Assembly (NCBI RefSeq): GCF_007859915.1
Contig: NZ_SJPM01000002.1
Span: 871,919-935,918 of the forward strand
From: Neorhodopirellula pilleata
GTDB taxonomy: Bacteria; Planctomycetota; Planctomycetia; Pirellulales; Pirellulaceae
Direction: 5' to 3'
DNA length: 64,000 bases
The notes below the pieces were generated by a model. The model ran no database searches, was not told the origin of the DNA, and worked only from the letters and a program-made list of their open reading frames with translations. A program made the position numbers and the translations under genes. Positions 1 to 8,787 of this stretch are shown here, one piece after another. Every line of letters begins with the position of its first letter. Positions within the stretch are counted from its first letter, which is position 1.

Positions 1-1521
1 CATCAAACGCTCCAACTCGGTGCGAGGATGGACGTCGGTATCACGAAGCTCGGCGGGCAGTTCGGCGATACGCCGTTTGGTTTGATCGTCGAGTGACTCT
101 TGACGGACGAGCGTTTGCTGGATCGGGGCCGGACGAAAATCAAACGAACTGTTCGCAAACACATACGCGAGTGCGGCGATCAACGCCGACATCAATAGAA
201 ACAACAAAAACCAACCGAACAGATTGCCCCAAGTGAGCGCTCCCCAAAACGTCGTCGGGCCTGTCGTGGCGGGCGGTGGAGTGTTTTTCTGGGCCGTCTT
301 GGCTTTCGATTGAGGCGGCTTCGGGGTCCAACGCGATTCGCGATTGAGTGTGTCGGTGCGTCGATCGACTACTTCGATGGGCACGATCGTTTTGGACTCT
401 GAATCGAACCAAGCCGAATCTGCCACAACTGGATCGAATCGAGTCTCCGACGCCGAATCGAGCGATACGTCTTGGGCGAACCCATGTGAATTGACACAAC
501 TAATCAACGCGAACAGCAAGATCGCCGTCCCGGCACCGACCCGAGACGCTGTCGCACCGGACGAGTTGCCCGTGACCGGCGAATCGACGATCTCCGCTGG
601 TGTCGGAATCGACATGATGTCTTCTCCGAATTGCCGAATCGCCTCGGCCCGGATCGCAAGTTCCACTTCCCAACCTTCCAAACGAATTCGAGCGTCGAGA
701 TAGCCGAGCAACCGCACTACGACACTCAGCGAGGCGATGACCCACAACGCCAATGGATAAAAAACCAACATTGCCACCGTGTCCACTGTCCAGTCACTCA
801 GTGTGATGCCGCGGACCCAGAAGATCGAATAAAACACACATCCGAGCAGTGCCGACAGAACTAATGCGACACTCAGAAAGCGACCTCCCAGTTCACTCGA
901 CAACGGCGTGTGCAACGCTTTGGATCGGCGGGCCAATGTGATCACGTTGGGGGAAGGCGATTTGATCGGGCATCGTTCCAACAAAATCATCTCGGCAAGG
1001 AACGGTCGATTGCTACGGACCACCGAGGCAACAAGAACCAATGTGATCGGCAAGGCGACATCATAAAACCCGCTAGACTCCTGGCCCCATCGAAAAGCGA
1101 CGATCGCCACCGCCGGGATCGCCATTCGTTTAACACCGAGCGTCCAAACGAGCGGCCAAAACATCTTGCGGCATTCGCGAAGCGTACGCCGCAGTGGTGG
1201 CTGTGATTCGAAGATCGATTGTCCGAGCGAATACGTCGACAGCACACCCGCGATCGGCGTTTGCAAAAATACGAGTGTCGCCATCCAAATCAAATAACGC
1301 CAAAACAATGCGTCGGTTTCGCCTTCGAAAGTTTCGTTACTGGAAAAATCGAGCGTCATCCAGCCGAGCAAAATCGTGTTGACGATCATCCAAAACACCG
1401 CGCCCAAGATGAACTCCCGAACAAAGGCACGCGGATAACGGCGGACCATCATCAGCGACAAGTCACCGATTTCCGATAACGTTCGAACGCGAATCGCGAC
1501 ATTGGTTTGGTCGAGTTGCAA
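1..1521 (-). CDS. Large membrane protein, probable DUF4129-type, 3' end beyond the window
   Basis: The minus-strand frame is open without a stop from just after the SpoIIM-like gene to position 1, giving 507 codons before the edge cuts it. I start it at TTG 1521, 10 bases after the SpoIIM stop; the first ATG in frame is at 1452 (reads MMVRRYP). The N-terminal half holds several hydrophobic segments (for example FILGAVFWMIVNTILLGWM and ALPITLVLVASVV). A second hydrophobic stretch, ILLFALISCVNSHGFAQD, around residue 340 looks like an internal signal or membrane segment. A Pro/Lys-rich linker follows, then a last helix (LFGWFLLFLLMSALIAALAYV), then a soluble tail starting IQQTLVRQESLDDQ. A membrane region followed by a soluble tail beside a SpoIIM gene is typical of planctomycete DUF4129 proteins, but the diagnostic C-terminus lies outside. 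The family is inferred; the open frame is seen directly. Confidence 0.8.
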   Translation of the reverse strand, partial: MQLDQTNVAIRVRTLSEIGDLSLMMVRRYPRAFVREFILGAVFWMIVNTILLGWMTLDFSSNETFEGETDALFWRYLIWMATLVFLQTPIAGVLSTYSLGQSIFESQPPLRRTLRECRKMFWPLVWTLGVKRMAIPAVAIVAFRWGQESSGFYDVALPITLVLVASVVRSNRPFLAEMILLERCPIKSPSPNVITLARRSKALHTPLSSELGGRFLSVALVLSALLGCVFYSIFWVRGITLSDWTVDTVAMLVFYPLALWVIASLSVVVRLLGYLDARIRLEGWEVELAIRAEAIRQFGEDIMSIPTPAEIVDSPVTGNSSGATASRVGAGTAILLFALISCVNSHGFAQDVSLDSASETRFDPVVADSAWFDSESKTIVPIEVVDRRTDTLNRESRWTPKPPQSKAKTAQKNTPPPATTGPTTFWGALTWGNLFGWFLLFLLMSALIAALAYVFANSSFDFRPAPIQQTLVRQESLDDQTKRRIAELPAELRDTDVHPRTELERLM

Positions 1522-1531
1522 GGACGCTCAG

Positions 1532-2533
1532 TCAATGGGAACGAGGTGAAACTTCGCGGGGAAAGCCGAGTACGACGAAGTAAAAACTAATCAGCGCGGA
1601 CGACATGATCGCCCACATCGCCTTGATTAAATAGGGCGCGGGGCTGGGCGATAAGAACCCCTCGGTAAACGCCGCAAGAACAAACAGCGTCGCCGCCGCC
1701 GACATGATCGGAACACTGCGATGAGCCGACAATCGCATCGAATCCATTCGTGTCAATCCGGCGGTGTGAAACAGACCCACGCCCAACCGCAAACCGGCTG
1801 CCGCCGACAACGCGATCGCGGTCAGCTCGAACGGACCATGGGCGGTCACGAAGTGAAAAAAATTGTCACTGCCGCCGACATCTTCACGGGCCATATAACC
1901 GAAGATCGTTCCCAAGCTGACGCCGTTGAAAGCAAGGATGAACAAGCACGGGATGATCAAGATGCCATAGGCAAAGCACTTCAGCCCGATGCCGGTGTTA
2001 TGCATGATGTAGAATCCCGACATCGTGACGTAGTGATTCAGCGAGCCGTCGACTTTTAGCTCGTACATCTCCTCGACTTGGTCCAGTTGAGCTTGGCCGA
2101 CGATCGTTTGCGCGAATTCGGGAAAGAGGTTCTGTTGGTAGCCGAGATACATCGACAGCGAGAACAGACCGAAAAAGACGATCGTGGCGATCCGCACGCA
2201 GGGATCAGCAAATATTTGTTGGGGAGCATCGCGAAAGATTAGGTCAACCCATCCCGCCGCGGAAAACTTACCCGAGCGGTAAAGTTGGTTGTGTGCCCGG
2301 GCGACCAAACGATGCAGGTACGTGACCGTTGCCGGCGGCAATTGATAGGCGTCGGCCAATGCCAAATCCGCACACGCTCCGCGATAGAGTGTGGCGAAAC
2401 GGGTGATGCCTTCGGGGCCGGCGTACTTGGCACCCGCCTTGCGGGTCCGGCCACCGACTTCCATCGCCTCGCAGAGTCGTTCCAATTCGGTCCAATTGGA
2501 CCGTCGTTTATCAAGCAGTTTGGCGATGTTCAC
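1532..2533 (-). CDS. Stage II sporulation protein M (SpoIIM)-family membrane protein
   Basis: 333 aa. The N-terminal ~110 residues are soluble and basic (starting MNIAKLLDKRRSNWTELERL). Several membrane helices follow, such as IATIVFFGLFSLSMYLGY and CFAYGILIIPCLFILAFNGV, the latter followed by SLGTIFGYM. The match is to the SpoIIM/DUF95 fold. In non-sporulating bacteria these proteins are of unknown role and usually sit with RDD, DUF4129, MoxR and DUF58 genes. The start is GTG at 2533 with a GGAG about 9 bases upstream. The gene is 10 bases from the long membrane gene downstream, so the two are probably one operon. No sporulation function is implied. Confidence 0.85.
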   Translation of the reverse strand: MNIAKLLDKRRSNWTELERLCEAMEVGGRTRKAGAKYAGPEGITRFATLYRGACADLALADAYQLPPATVTYLHRLVARAHNQLYRSGKFSAAGWVDLIFRDAPQQIFADPCVRIATIVFFGLFSLSMYLGYQQNLFPEFAQTIVGQAQLDQVEEMYELKVDGSLNHYVTMSGFYIMHNTGIGLKCFAYGILIIPCLFILAFNGVSLGTIFGYMAREDVGGSDNFFHFVTAHGPFELTAIALSAAAGLRLGVGLFHTAGLTRMDSMRLSAHRSVPIMSAAATLFVLAAFTEGFLSPSPAPYLIKAMWAIMSSALISFYFVVLGFPREVSPRSH

Positions 2534-2614
2534 TCGTCACTCCGAAGCGGCCCGCTTTTTCCTTGGGTGTTGTTCCTTGGGGGCGAGCCGCGAGTATAAC
2601 CGAATGAAGGCGAG

Positions 2615-3031
2615 TTAAACCGGGTCGACCTCGGTCATGTCGAAGATTCGGTTCCAAGGGGGGGCGGACCCTTCGAGTTCGAGGTCCATTTCCTCGCGGC
2701 GTTTGCACTCGATGCATTCGTTCGCGTAAGGCAGCGCCTTGAGCCGATTCAAAGGGATCGGCTTGCCGCACTCTTCGCAGTCCCCGAAATTCCCACTGTC
2801 GAACTTCGCAATCGCCTCTTCGATGGCTGCCAGTTCGCGGGCTTCGACCTCGACGAGTTGGCTATTGAGTTCGTCTTGAACGGTATCGGCCGCCGCATCG
2901 AGTGGGTCGCCGGTCTTTTGTTGGTGCAATTCACGCAGCAGGCTCAGGTCACCGACCAAGGCTTTTCGCAGCGCATCCCGCCGACGCAACAGAGTTTTGC
3001 GGAGGGTTTTCAGAGTTTCTTGACGTGACAT
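2615..3031 (-). CDS. DksA/TraR-type C4 zinc-finger protein
   Basis: 138 aa. An N-terminal helical, charged coiled-coil-like region is followed by a four-cysteine zinc finger: C85 and C88 in CEECGK, C106 and C109 in CIECK. This is the DksA/TraR arrangement. DksA binds RNA polymerase in the secondary channel and works with ppGpp; many short relatives are of unproven function. The acidic residues at the coiled-coil tip of true DksA (DxxDxA) may correspond to DPLDAAAD at residues 42-49. An AAAGGT ribosome binding site lies just before the ATG at 3031. The gene stands alone, divergent from the FHA gene. Confidence 0.88.
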   Translation of the reverse strand: MSRQETLKTLRKTLLRRRDALRKALVGDLSLLRELHQQKTGDPLDAAADTVQDELNSQLVEVEARELAAIEEAIAKFDSGNFGDCEECGKPIPLNRLKALPYANECIECKRREEMDLELEGSAPPWNRIFDMTEVDPV

Positions 3032-3510
3032 TGGTTTACCTTTCGTTCAAGCATGAGGCCTGCGGACGGGGGGTGACTACTTTTCGGGCAATCCTGGTTG
3101 CCACGCGGGCACCCGTTGAGACGTCCGGCGGGATCGCAAAGTTCACGACCGATGAGGCGAAAACCCGTCTTCCCGTGCAAGGGTAGACGTTTTCACGAAT
3201 TATCAAGCCAAAAAAGCAATCGAACGCCGACATTTTTCCCTCGGTAGCAACGATTGTGCCGAATCCTCGGATTTGCCGCTAAAAAGATATTCGGGCGGGA
3301 AACCGCTCATTGACAAGACATTTTGGTAATGAGTCAACCTGAACAGCGTTCGCCCCTCGTGTCACAGTGGGTTGAGTTTGCCGATTGTTCCGAAAACCGG
3401 GCAGTTCCCTTCATGCCCGCGAGTCGAATAACCGATCCAACCGTTACAAGTGGACGTGCGAACGCCCATTTGGACTTCAATCGAATACACAATCAACGAT
3501 AGGCAACGCA
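3032..3510. other. Divergent intergenic region without a gene
   Basis: About 480 bases lie between the divergent DksA-like and FHA genes, so it must carry both promoters. A TTGACA-like hexamer is at about 3311, but I do not find a convincing -10 element at the right spacing. No long hairpin and no coding frame with codon character. In-frame codons upstream of GTG 3511, back to TTG 3385, read like non-coding sequence. Confidence 0.5.
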
Positions 3511-6500
3511 GTGAAAACCACGGCGCGACCCACCCAATCGGACGATCTGGCCCACGACTCGGCGTTCATTGTTTCCTCCGCCCTCGAACTGGGGCAGGGA
3601 ATCAAGGACTCCTACGCGGACGATATGTCGGGGACTCAGGCGTGGGCGAAGTCGCCGTCGAAATGGGACCACGAAGCGGGCTTGGAATTTCGCGTCCGTT
3701 GTGAGGGCCAGCCGACTCGTCGGCTGCGTTTGTCGGGAGCCCGGTACACGCTCGGCAGCGGCGTGGGTTGCTCGATCCGCTTGGACGATCCGAGCTTGCG
3801 TCCCTTGCACGCGGTCTTGATTCGGGATCATGAACGGGTGCTCGTGCGCGCCTATGCCGTTCCGTTTCAAATCAACGGCGTTCGCATCTCCGAAGGCACG
3901 TTGGAACTGAATGATCGTTTGCGGTTGGGAAATTATGAATTCGAACTGCTCGCCAATACGCCTTTGTCGCTAAACCCGAGCCGACCCACTTCACACCGCG
4001 ATTCCGATCCGGACACACGAGACTACGAAGCACCCAAACGAAGGCCCGAGCCGGAAGCCCAAGACGATCTCGACCAATGGCAAAAATCGTTTCATGACGA
4101 AGCCAAACATTGGCGAGCGCTCAAGCATGATGTGGAACGCCGGGAACAATGGTGCCGGACACGCGAACGTGAAGTCGCCGAACAACGTGAACAACTCGAC
4201 CGACAAATGGAGTTGTTCCAAAAACGTCAGGATGAGCTAGCGACTCAAGAGTCCGCCGCACTGGAAGTTCATGACGAATTCACCCAACGCTACGATGAGC
4301 TGCGCCGCCGTCAAACCGAGATCGAGTTGCAACAAGAGGAACTCGAAGCCGGACGTGAGCATTTGCGGTTGCAACAAGAGCGTTTGGACGGCCGCGATCG
4401 TTTGCACCGCATGCAGATCGAAAAGCTACTCGGCGAGCATGAACGTTTCAAACAAGTCGATTCCGCTCAGAAACAACTCATCGCCGAATCCGAAGAACGC
4501 CTTCGCCGGTCCCACGAGCGGGCCGACGCGGCCAATGCCGCCGTTGAGCAAATGCGGACGAAATTCGCGTCACTCAATGAACAACTGTTGCAGCTCACCG
4601 AGCAACAGGAGATCCTGCAAAAACTCGAAGCTCAACGGAACCGCGAGCACCAACTTCGCTGTGATACACTCGCCGACTCACGCGACGAAGCGTTGGCACA
4701 GTGCAACGAGATCGCCCGCCAGCGTGACGAGCAAATCGACGCGCGAGCACTTAGCGAGGCTCGTCGCGAGAAGACGTTACAGCGATGCAATGAACTCGAG
4801 GCCATCGAAGAGCAACTTCGCGCCGAGATCGGCCTGTTGCAGGATGAAATCTCTGCCGCACGTGGGAACGCGGCCAAGCTCGACCAAGAATATCACGAAG
4901 CTCGCCAAACCATCGCTCATCTGGAATCTTCAATTCGCTCGAGCGAGCAACGGCACGAGAATGATCGCGATTCGTGGACGCTGGAAGTTGAATCGCTGCG
5001 GAGGAATGTCGACGAGCTAACGGTCGAACTCGCCAGTGCTCAAGTGCAACTGACTAAACTTCGCGAAGAAAATGAAAGGTTAGCCGAACAACTTTCCGGT
5101 GCTCATCTTGAACGCGATGATGCTCGTCAAAAACAAGAGGCCGCCGCGAAAGAGTGTGCCGCCGCCAATCAGCTCTGCAGCGAGACCAAAGCTGAACTGG
5201 ATGCTGCCAACGAACGGCTCGCTGAGGCGACTTTAAAATACGAAGCGGCCAAACAAGAACGCGATCAAATCGAGCAACAACGACTCCAGATAGCCGAACA
5301 GTTGACCGGGTCCCAGGAGCAAATCGAACAGTGGGAACGACGCGTCGAAACGGCCGAGCTTCGTTGCACCGACGCACAAGGTCTGCTTTCGGAGGCTCGG
5401 GATCAATGGCAAAAGGCGGAACACGCTCGCGATGATGCCGAAGCGTCTCGCGCCGAAGCTGAAAGCAAGCTTGCCGAGGCTCAACGCGAACTCGAAGCCA
5501 TGCAACGTGAACGTGACCAAGCCGTCAACGATCAAGAAAGCATGCGACGCCAGCGCGATCAGGCCAAAAAGGACGCCGAAGAGACCCGACTGCTGTACGA
5601 CCGCTCCAATCGCGAACACGACGATACGCTCAATCGAATCGAAACGCTCGAACGCAAAACTCGCCAAACCATCGAACAGAAGGTCCCCGCAGACGAGCAT
5701 ATTGCCGATGCGAAACGCGACGATGCTCAAGCAATGATTGGCCTGATCCACCAAGACAGTGCCCCGATCCGATCGATCGCGCCTGCACAGTCGGAGATCC
5801 GATCCGTATCCTCAGAACTAAAGCAAACGCCATCGGATGAACCACCATCTGCTGTCGTAGAGCCTGCAGTTGAGGCTCCTACTTCTCATGGCGAAATCGA
5901 CACAACGAAGGACAACGACGCTGATCATGTTGATGACGACGTGTGGCCAATGTACTCGGTTCAATCAGCAACCGATCAAGCCGACGTATCTCCAACCTCG
6001 CCCGCCAAAGAAATGTCTGGCGATTTGCAGTCCGGGGAATCAGACCTGAGCGCCAAGTGGTCCGACGATGTCTCTCAACGATATGAAGATCGCTTCGATG
6101 AAACGTCGACCGGGCCGTCAATGGCGACCATCGAAGAGGCTCAACCGCAGTGGCCCGAAGAAGACCAGTCTTACCTGAAACCTGAAGAGCGTCTGGAATT
6201 TGAATCGCGCCAACAGTGGAACGAGCCGCTATGGGACCAAGCCTCGCACGACGCGCCGATTGAATCGACGCTAGGTTCACTCAGTCACCTATCGCCGGAT
6301 GAATCTGACGCCACCTTGGAATCCGATTACGATTCGGAATCCACGTTCGAATCAAAATCCCCATTCGAGGCCGAGTTTCATTCCGAAGCCGAGTTTCATT
6401 CCGAAGCCGAGGCTAGCATCGAAAGTGAATCTTCGTTTGAGCCGGAGCTTCAAGCCGAAGAGTCACTTGGTGATCGTTTACTTCGTGAGATGGGGCTTGC

Positions 6501-7620
6501 CAAGCACGAAACGAATGACTTCAACAACGGCGCGAATGATGATCAAGATTTTGAACATCCCGAGATGACAGCGATGTTCACCGGCGCACTGACCGACGCG
6601 TTGATCGATTCAACAAGCAACGATGAGAGCTCGGAAGATTACGAGTTGCCGAACATGACTGCCCAGTGGCAACCAACCGAAATGATCGCCCAGGATTCGA
6701 CAGTCGAATTTCAGGACAACGAAGCAACTGCTTCGCCGTACGCGGCGATGCTGTCGTCGACCGCAGAATCACGATTGCAAGACGGTTTCAGATCACAAGA
6801 CATGCAAGACGCAGGCGATCAAACCATTGATGCGTCTTTCGGTGGCTCGACGGTGAACGTTTCCTCAACGGTCTCTCATGTCTTTAGTGAAGCTGAAGAG
6901 GTGATCGCGACCGAGAGTGTCGTCACATCGGCTAGACAAGAAGCGACCGCCCGTACGGTCGTGGCAACGGAACCCAAGGTTGCCGACAACGGGGTAGCGA
7001 ACAAGGACTCGAGCGACGATCCAGAGGATGACTCGATCGAGGCATATATGAATCGCCTCTTGCAGCGAGTGCAGGGAACGCCCGCAACCAACGAATCAAC
7101 ACCGTCGAATGTGACGAATGTTTCCAAACCTGCCCCCAGGGCAATTGAAATTGCGAAACCCGTGTCGGCACCTGTGGCGATGCCATCACCCACGAATGCA
7201 CCGGCATCGACTGTATCTCGAAATGAATCGATCGATCAAGGCGATGAGGAATCGGGGACGATCGAAAACGAAGGACCATTGATTCCACGCTCGCAAGCTC
7301 CCGAACGGAACAGCAATCTTTCGGCGATGCGAGAATTGGCTAACGAATCCGCTCGTAGCGCGATCACCCAAAGCCATCGCTCCCAAAGTCATTCAACTCG
7401 CATTCAAGCGATGTTGAAATTCATCTATGCCGGCGTGGCCTTGATGTGCGGATTGGTTGCCGTCGCAATGATTGATTTGATGATGCTTAAGGTGGTCGCG
7501 GTGATCGCCGCAATCATCGCCGCCGCGGTGTTTGTCAAGGAAGGCTTCGAACTAATGACCGATTTGAGTAGCCGCACTCGACCTTCGACGGCAGCCGAAA
7601 ACGTCACCGAAGAGGAATGA
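3511..7620 (+). CDS. Giant FHA-like, coiled-coil, membrane-anchored protein
   Basis: 1369 aa from GTG 3511, which has AGG 8 bases upstream; the frame also extends to TTG 3385. Layout: an FHA-like domain at about residues 70-150; a very long Glu/Gln/Arg-rich coiled coil at about 180-725; an acidic, Ser/Thr-rich and probably disordered region to about 1280, including a short tandem repeat with EAEFHSEAEFHSEAE; two closely spaced hydrophobic segments at about 1297-1347 (FIYAGVALMCGLVAVAMIDL and VVAVIAAIIAAAVFV); then a short basic tail. In the FHA region the usual GR and SRxH phosphothreonine-binding residues read GS and RPLH, so phosphopeptide binding is doubtful. It is probably a structural or scaffold protein held at a membrane, but the function is unknown. 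The SRAP gene follows after 26 bases. Confidence 0.9.
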   Translation: MKTTARPTQSDDLAHDSAFIVSSALELGQGIKDSYADDMSGTQAWAKSPSKWDHEAGLEFRVRCEGQPTRRLRLSGARYTLGSGVGCSIRLDDPSLRPLHAVLIRDHERVLVRAYAVPFQINGVRISEGTLELNDRLRLGNYEFELLANTPLSLNPSRPTSHRDSDPDTRDYEAPKRRPEPEAQDDLDQWQKSFHDEAKHWRALKHDVERREQWCRTREREVAEQREQLDRQMELFQKRQDELATQESAALEVHDEFTQRYDELRRRQTEIELQQEELEAGREHLRLQQERLDGRDRLHRMQIEKLLGEHERFKQVDSAQKQLIAESEERLRRSHERADAANAAVEQMRTKFASLNEQLLQLTEQQEILQKLEAQRNREHQLRCDTLADSRDEALAQCNEIARQRDEQIDARALSEARREKTLQRCNELEAIEEQLRAEIGLLQDEISAARGNAAKLDQEYHEARQTIAHLESSIRSSEQRHENDRDSWTLEVESLRRNVDELTVELASAQVQLTKLREENERLAEQLSGAHLERDDARQKQEAAAKECAAANQLCSETKAELDAANERLAEATLKYEAAKQERDQIEQQRLQIAEQLTGSQEQIEQWERRVETAELRCTDAQGLLSEARDQWQKAEHARDDAEASRAEAESKLAEAQRELEAMQRERDQAVNDQESMRRQRDQAKKDAEETRLLYDRSNREHDDTLNRIETLERKTRQTIEQKVPADEHIADAKRDDAQAMIGLIHQDSAPIRSIAPAQSEIRSVSSELKQTPSDEPPSAVVEPAVEAPTSHGEIDTTKDNDADHVDDDVWPMYSVQSATDQADVSPTSPAKEMSGDLQSGESDLSAKWSDDVSQRYEDRFDETSTGPSMATIEEAQPQWPEEDQSYLKPEERLEFESRQQWNEPLWDQASHDAPIESTLGSLSHLSPDESDATLESDYDSESTFESKSPFEAEFHSEAEFHSEAEASIESESSFEPELQAEESLGDRLLREMGLAKHETNDFNNGANDDQDFEHPEMTAMFTGALTDALIDSTSNDESSEDYELPNMTAQWQPTEMIAQDSTVEFQDNEATASPYAAMLSSTAESRLQDGFRSQDMQDAGDQTIDASFGGSTVNVSSTVSHVFSEAEEVIATESVVTSARQEATARTVVATEPKVADNGVANKDSSDDPEDDSIEAYMNRLLQRVQGTPATNESTPSNVTNVSKPAPRAIEIAKPVSAPVAMPSPTNAPASTVSRNESIDQGDEESGTIENEGPLIPRSQAPERNSNLSAMRELANESARSAITQSHRSQSHSTRIQAMLKFIYAGVALMCGLVAVAMIDLMMLKVVAVIAAIIAAAVFVKEGFELMTDLSSRTRPSTAAENVTEEE

Positions 7621-7646
7621 CGCAGTGTCTGGTCGCTTGATCTCTG

Positions 7647-8399
7647 ATGTGTAATCGTTTCAATCTCAAGACAAATCTGGCCACGCTCGGCGAATTGTTC
7701 GACGCGATGTTGTCGCAGCGTTTCGAAGTCGCCCAAGATGTCTTTCCTAACCAGCCGACGCCCGTCGTTGCGATCAATCGTGATCAGCAACGTGAACTTT
7801 TACCGATGCGATTCGGGTTGATCCCGTTCGGCAAAGACCCGGCGGCTCAAAAGCGTCCGTTGACCAACGCACGGGTCGAGAATCTTGATAAATGGCCATG
7901 GCGTTCATCGATCAAGTCGCATCGCTGCGTCGTCCCGATGAGTAGCTTTCGCGAGCCATGCTATTGGGGTGACACCGCCGGCACTGAGGTCGATTTTTCC
8001 GTTCAATCGGACCGCCCAATGATCGCGGCGGCCATTTACACATGGTTCGATGCGACCGGTGACGACGACCAGTCGTCTTCATCGATGCCGGCGGTCTTGA
8101 CGATGAGCTTGATCATGCGACCGGCACTGCCGATCGTGATGCAGCACGGCCATCACCGCAGCCCATTCTTCCTGTCCGACGACGGAATCGACGAATGGAT
8201 CTCGCGGGAGCCGCGATCAGTGGACGAGTCATGGAACGTATTGCGGGCACACGCGATGGTTCCCGACTTGAACGCGACGGTCGCAAGGGAGATGGCACCG
8301 GCGTGGAAAAAACGGCAAGCCGAACATCTCACCAAACGTGACGAACAACTCGCCGCAATCGAAGCGGTCGGCGAACTTGGGATCCGCGGCACAGAATGA
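7647..8399 (+). CDS. SRAP-domain protein (YedK/HMCES family)
   Basis: 250 aa. It begins MCNRF, so Cys2 becomes the N-terminal catalytic residue after Met removal. SRAP proteins cap abasic sites in single-stranded DNA by forming a thiazolidine link through this cysteine. Other family landmarks are present: NARVEN (usual NARxE), FREPCYW in place of the usual FYEW (the Glu is kept), and an active-site His region QHGHHRSPFFL. Length is normal for the family. The insert DDDQSSSSMP near residue 140 is not conserved. It lies 26 bases after the FHA gene on the same strand, so co-transcription is likely, with no obvious functional link. The region downstream is filled with R-type palindromes. Confidence 0.92.
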   Translation: MCNRFNLKTNLATLGELFDAMLSQRFEVAQDVFPNQPTPVVAINRDQQRELLPMRFGLIPFGKDPAAQKRPLTNARVENLDKWPWRSSIKSHRCVVPMSSFREPCYWGDTAGTEVDFSVQSDRPMIAAAIYTWFDATGDDDQSSSSMPAVLTMSLIMRPALPIVMQHGHHRSPFFLSDDGIDEWISREPRSVDESWNVLRAHAMVPDLNATVAREMAPAWKKRQAEHLTKRDEQLAAIEAVGELGIRGTE

Positions 8400-8439
8400 T
8401 TAGTCCAGAACCAGCCCGGATGATTCATAACCCGATACG

Positions 8440-8737
8440 CAACGGCTTGATGATTCAATCGTAACCCGAAGCGTAAGCGAGGGATGAGTCAATATCAACT
8501 ATCCCTCGCTTACGCATTTTGAAGTTGCGCTTTTGCCTGTGGCATTGGTTTATCGTAACCCGAAGCGTAAGCGAGGGATGAGTCAATATCAATTATCCCT
8601 CGCTTACGCAGCGGGTTACGAAAAAAGCGCAACTTCTAAAAGCGTGAGCGAGGGATTCAGCGTTATTAAATCATCTGTATGCATCCCTCGCTCACGCTTC
8701 GGGTTACGATGCGAACTAAATCAACACGTTCCTAGCG
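8440..8737. repeat. R-family palindromic element, composite of three hairpins
   Basis: Three related hairpins in a row share arms containing GCGTAAGCGAGGGAT and its complement (roughly 8458-8516, 8551-8620 and 8639-8710). The middle one is bracketed by a second inverted repeat, GAAGTTGCGCTTTT at 8521 and AAAAGCGCAACTTC at 8625, which suggests one unit is nested within another. The right end (ACTAAATCAACACGTTCCTAGCG) and left end (TTGATGATTCAATCG) are degenerate forms of the R terminus seen intact near 53.6 kb. No reading frame of note. Confidence 0.8.
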
Positions 8738-8755
8738 CCGTCGGCTGACTTCACT

Positions 8756-8787
8756 AACCCTAATTTTAGGGTTTAACGAAGCACTAG
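8756..8787. repeat. Hairpin and T-element end overlapping the SNF2 stop codon
   Basis: AACCCTAATTTTAGGGTT (8756-8773) is a perfect short palindrome, followed by AACGAAGCACTAG. CTAG at 8784-8787 contains the TAG stop of the minus-strand helicase gene. The sequence resembles the right end of the T elements at 22.9 and 53.9 kb. The hairpin could also act as transcript end for the helicase gene. Confidence 0.6.
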
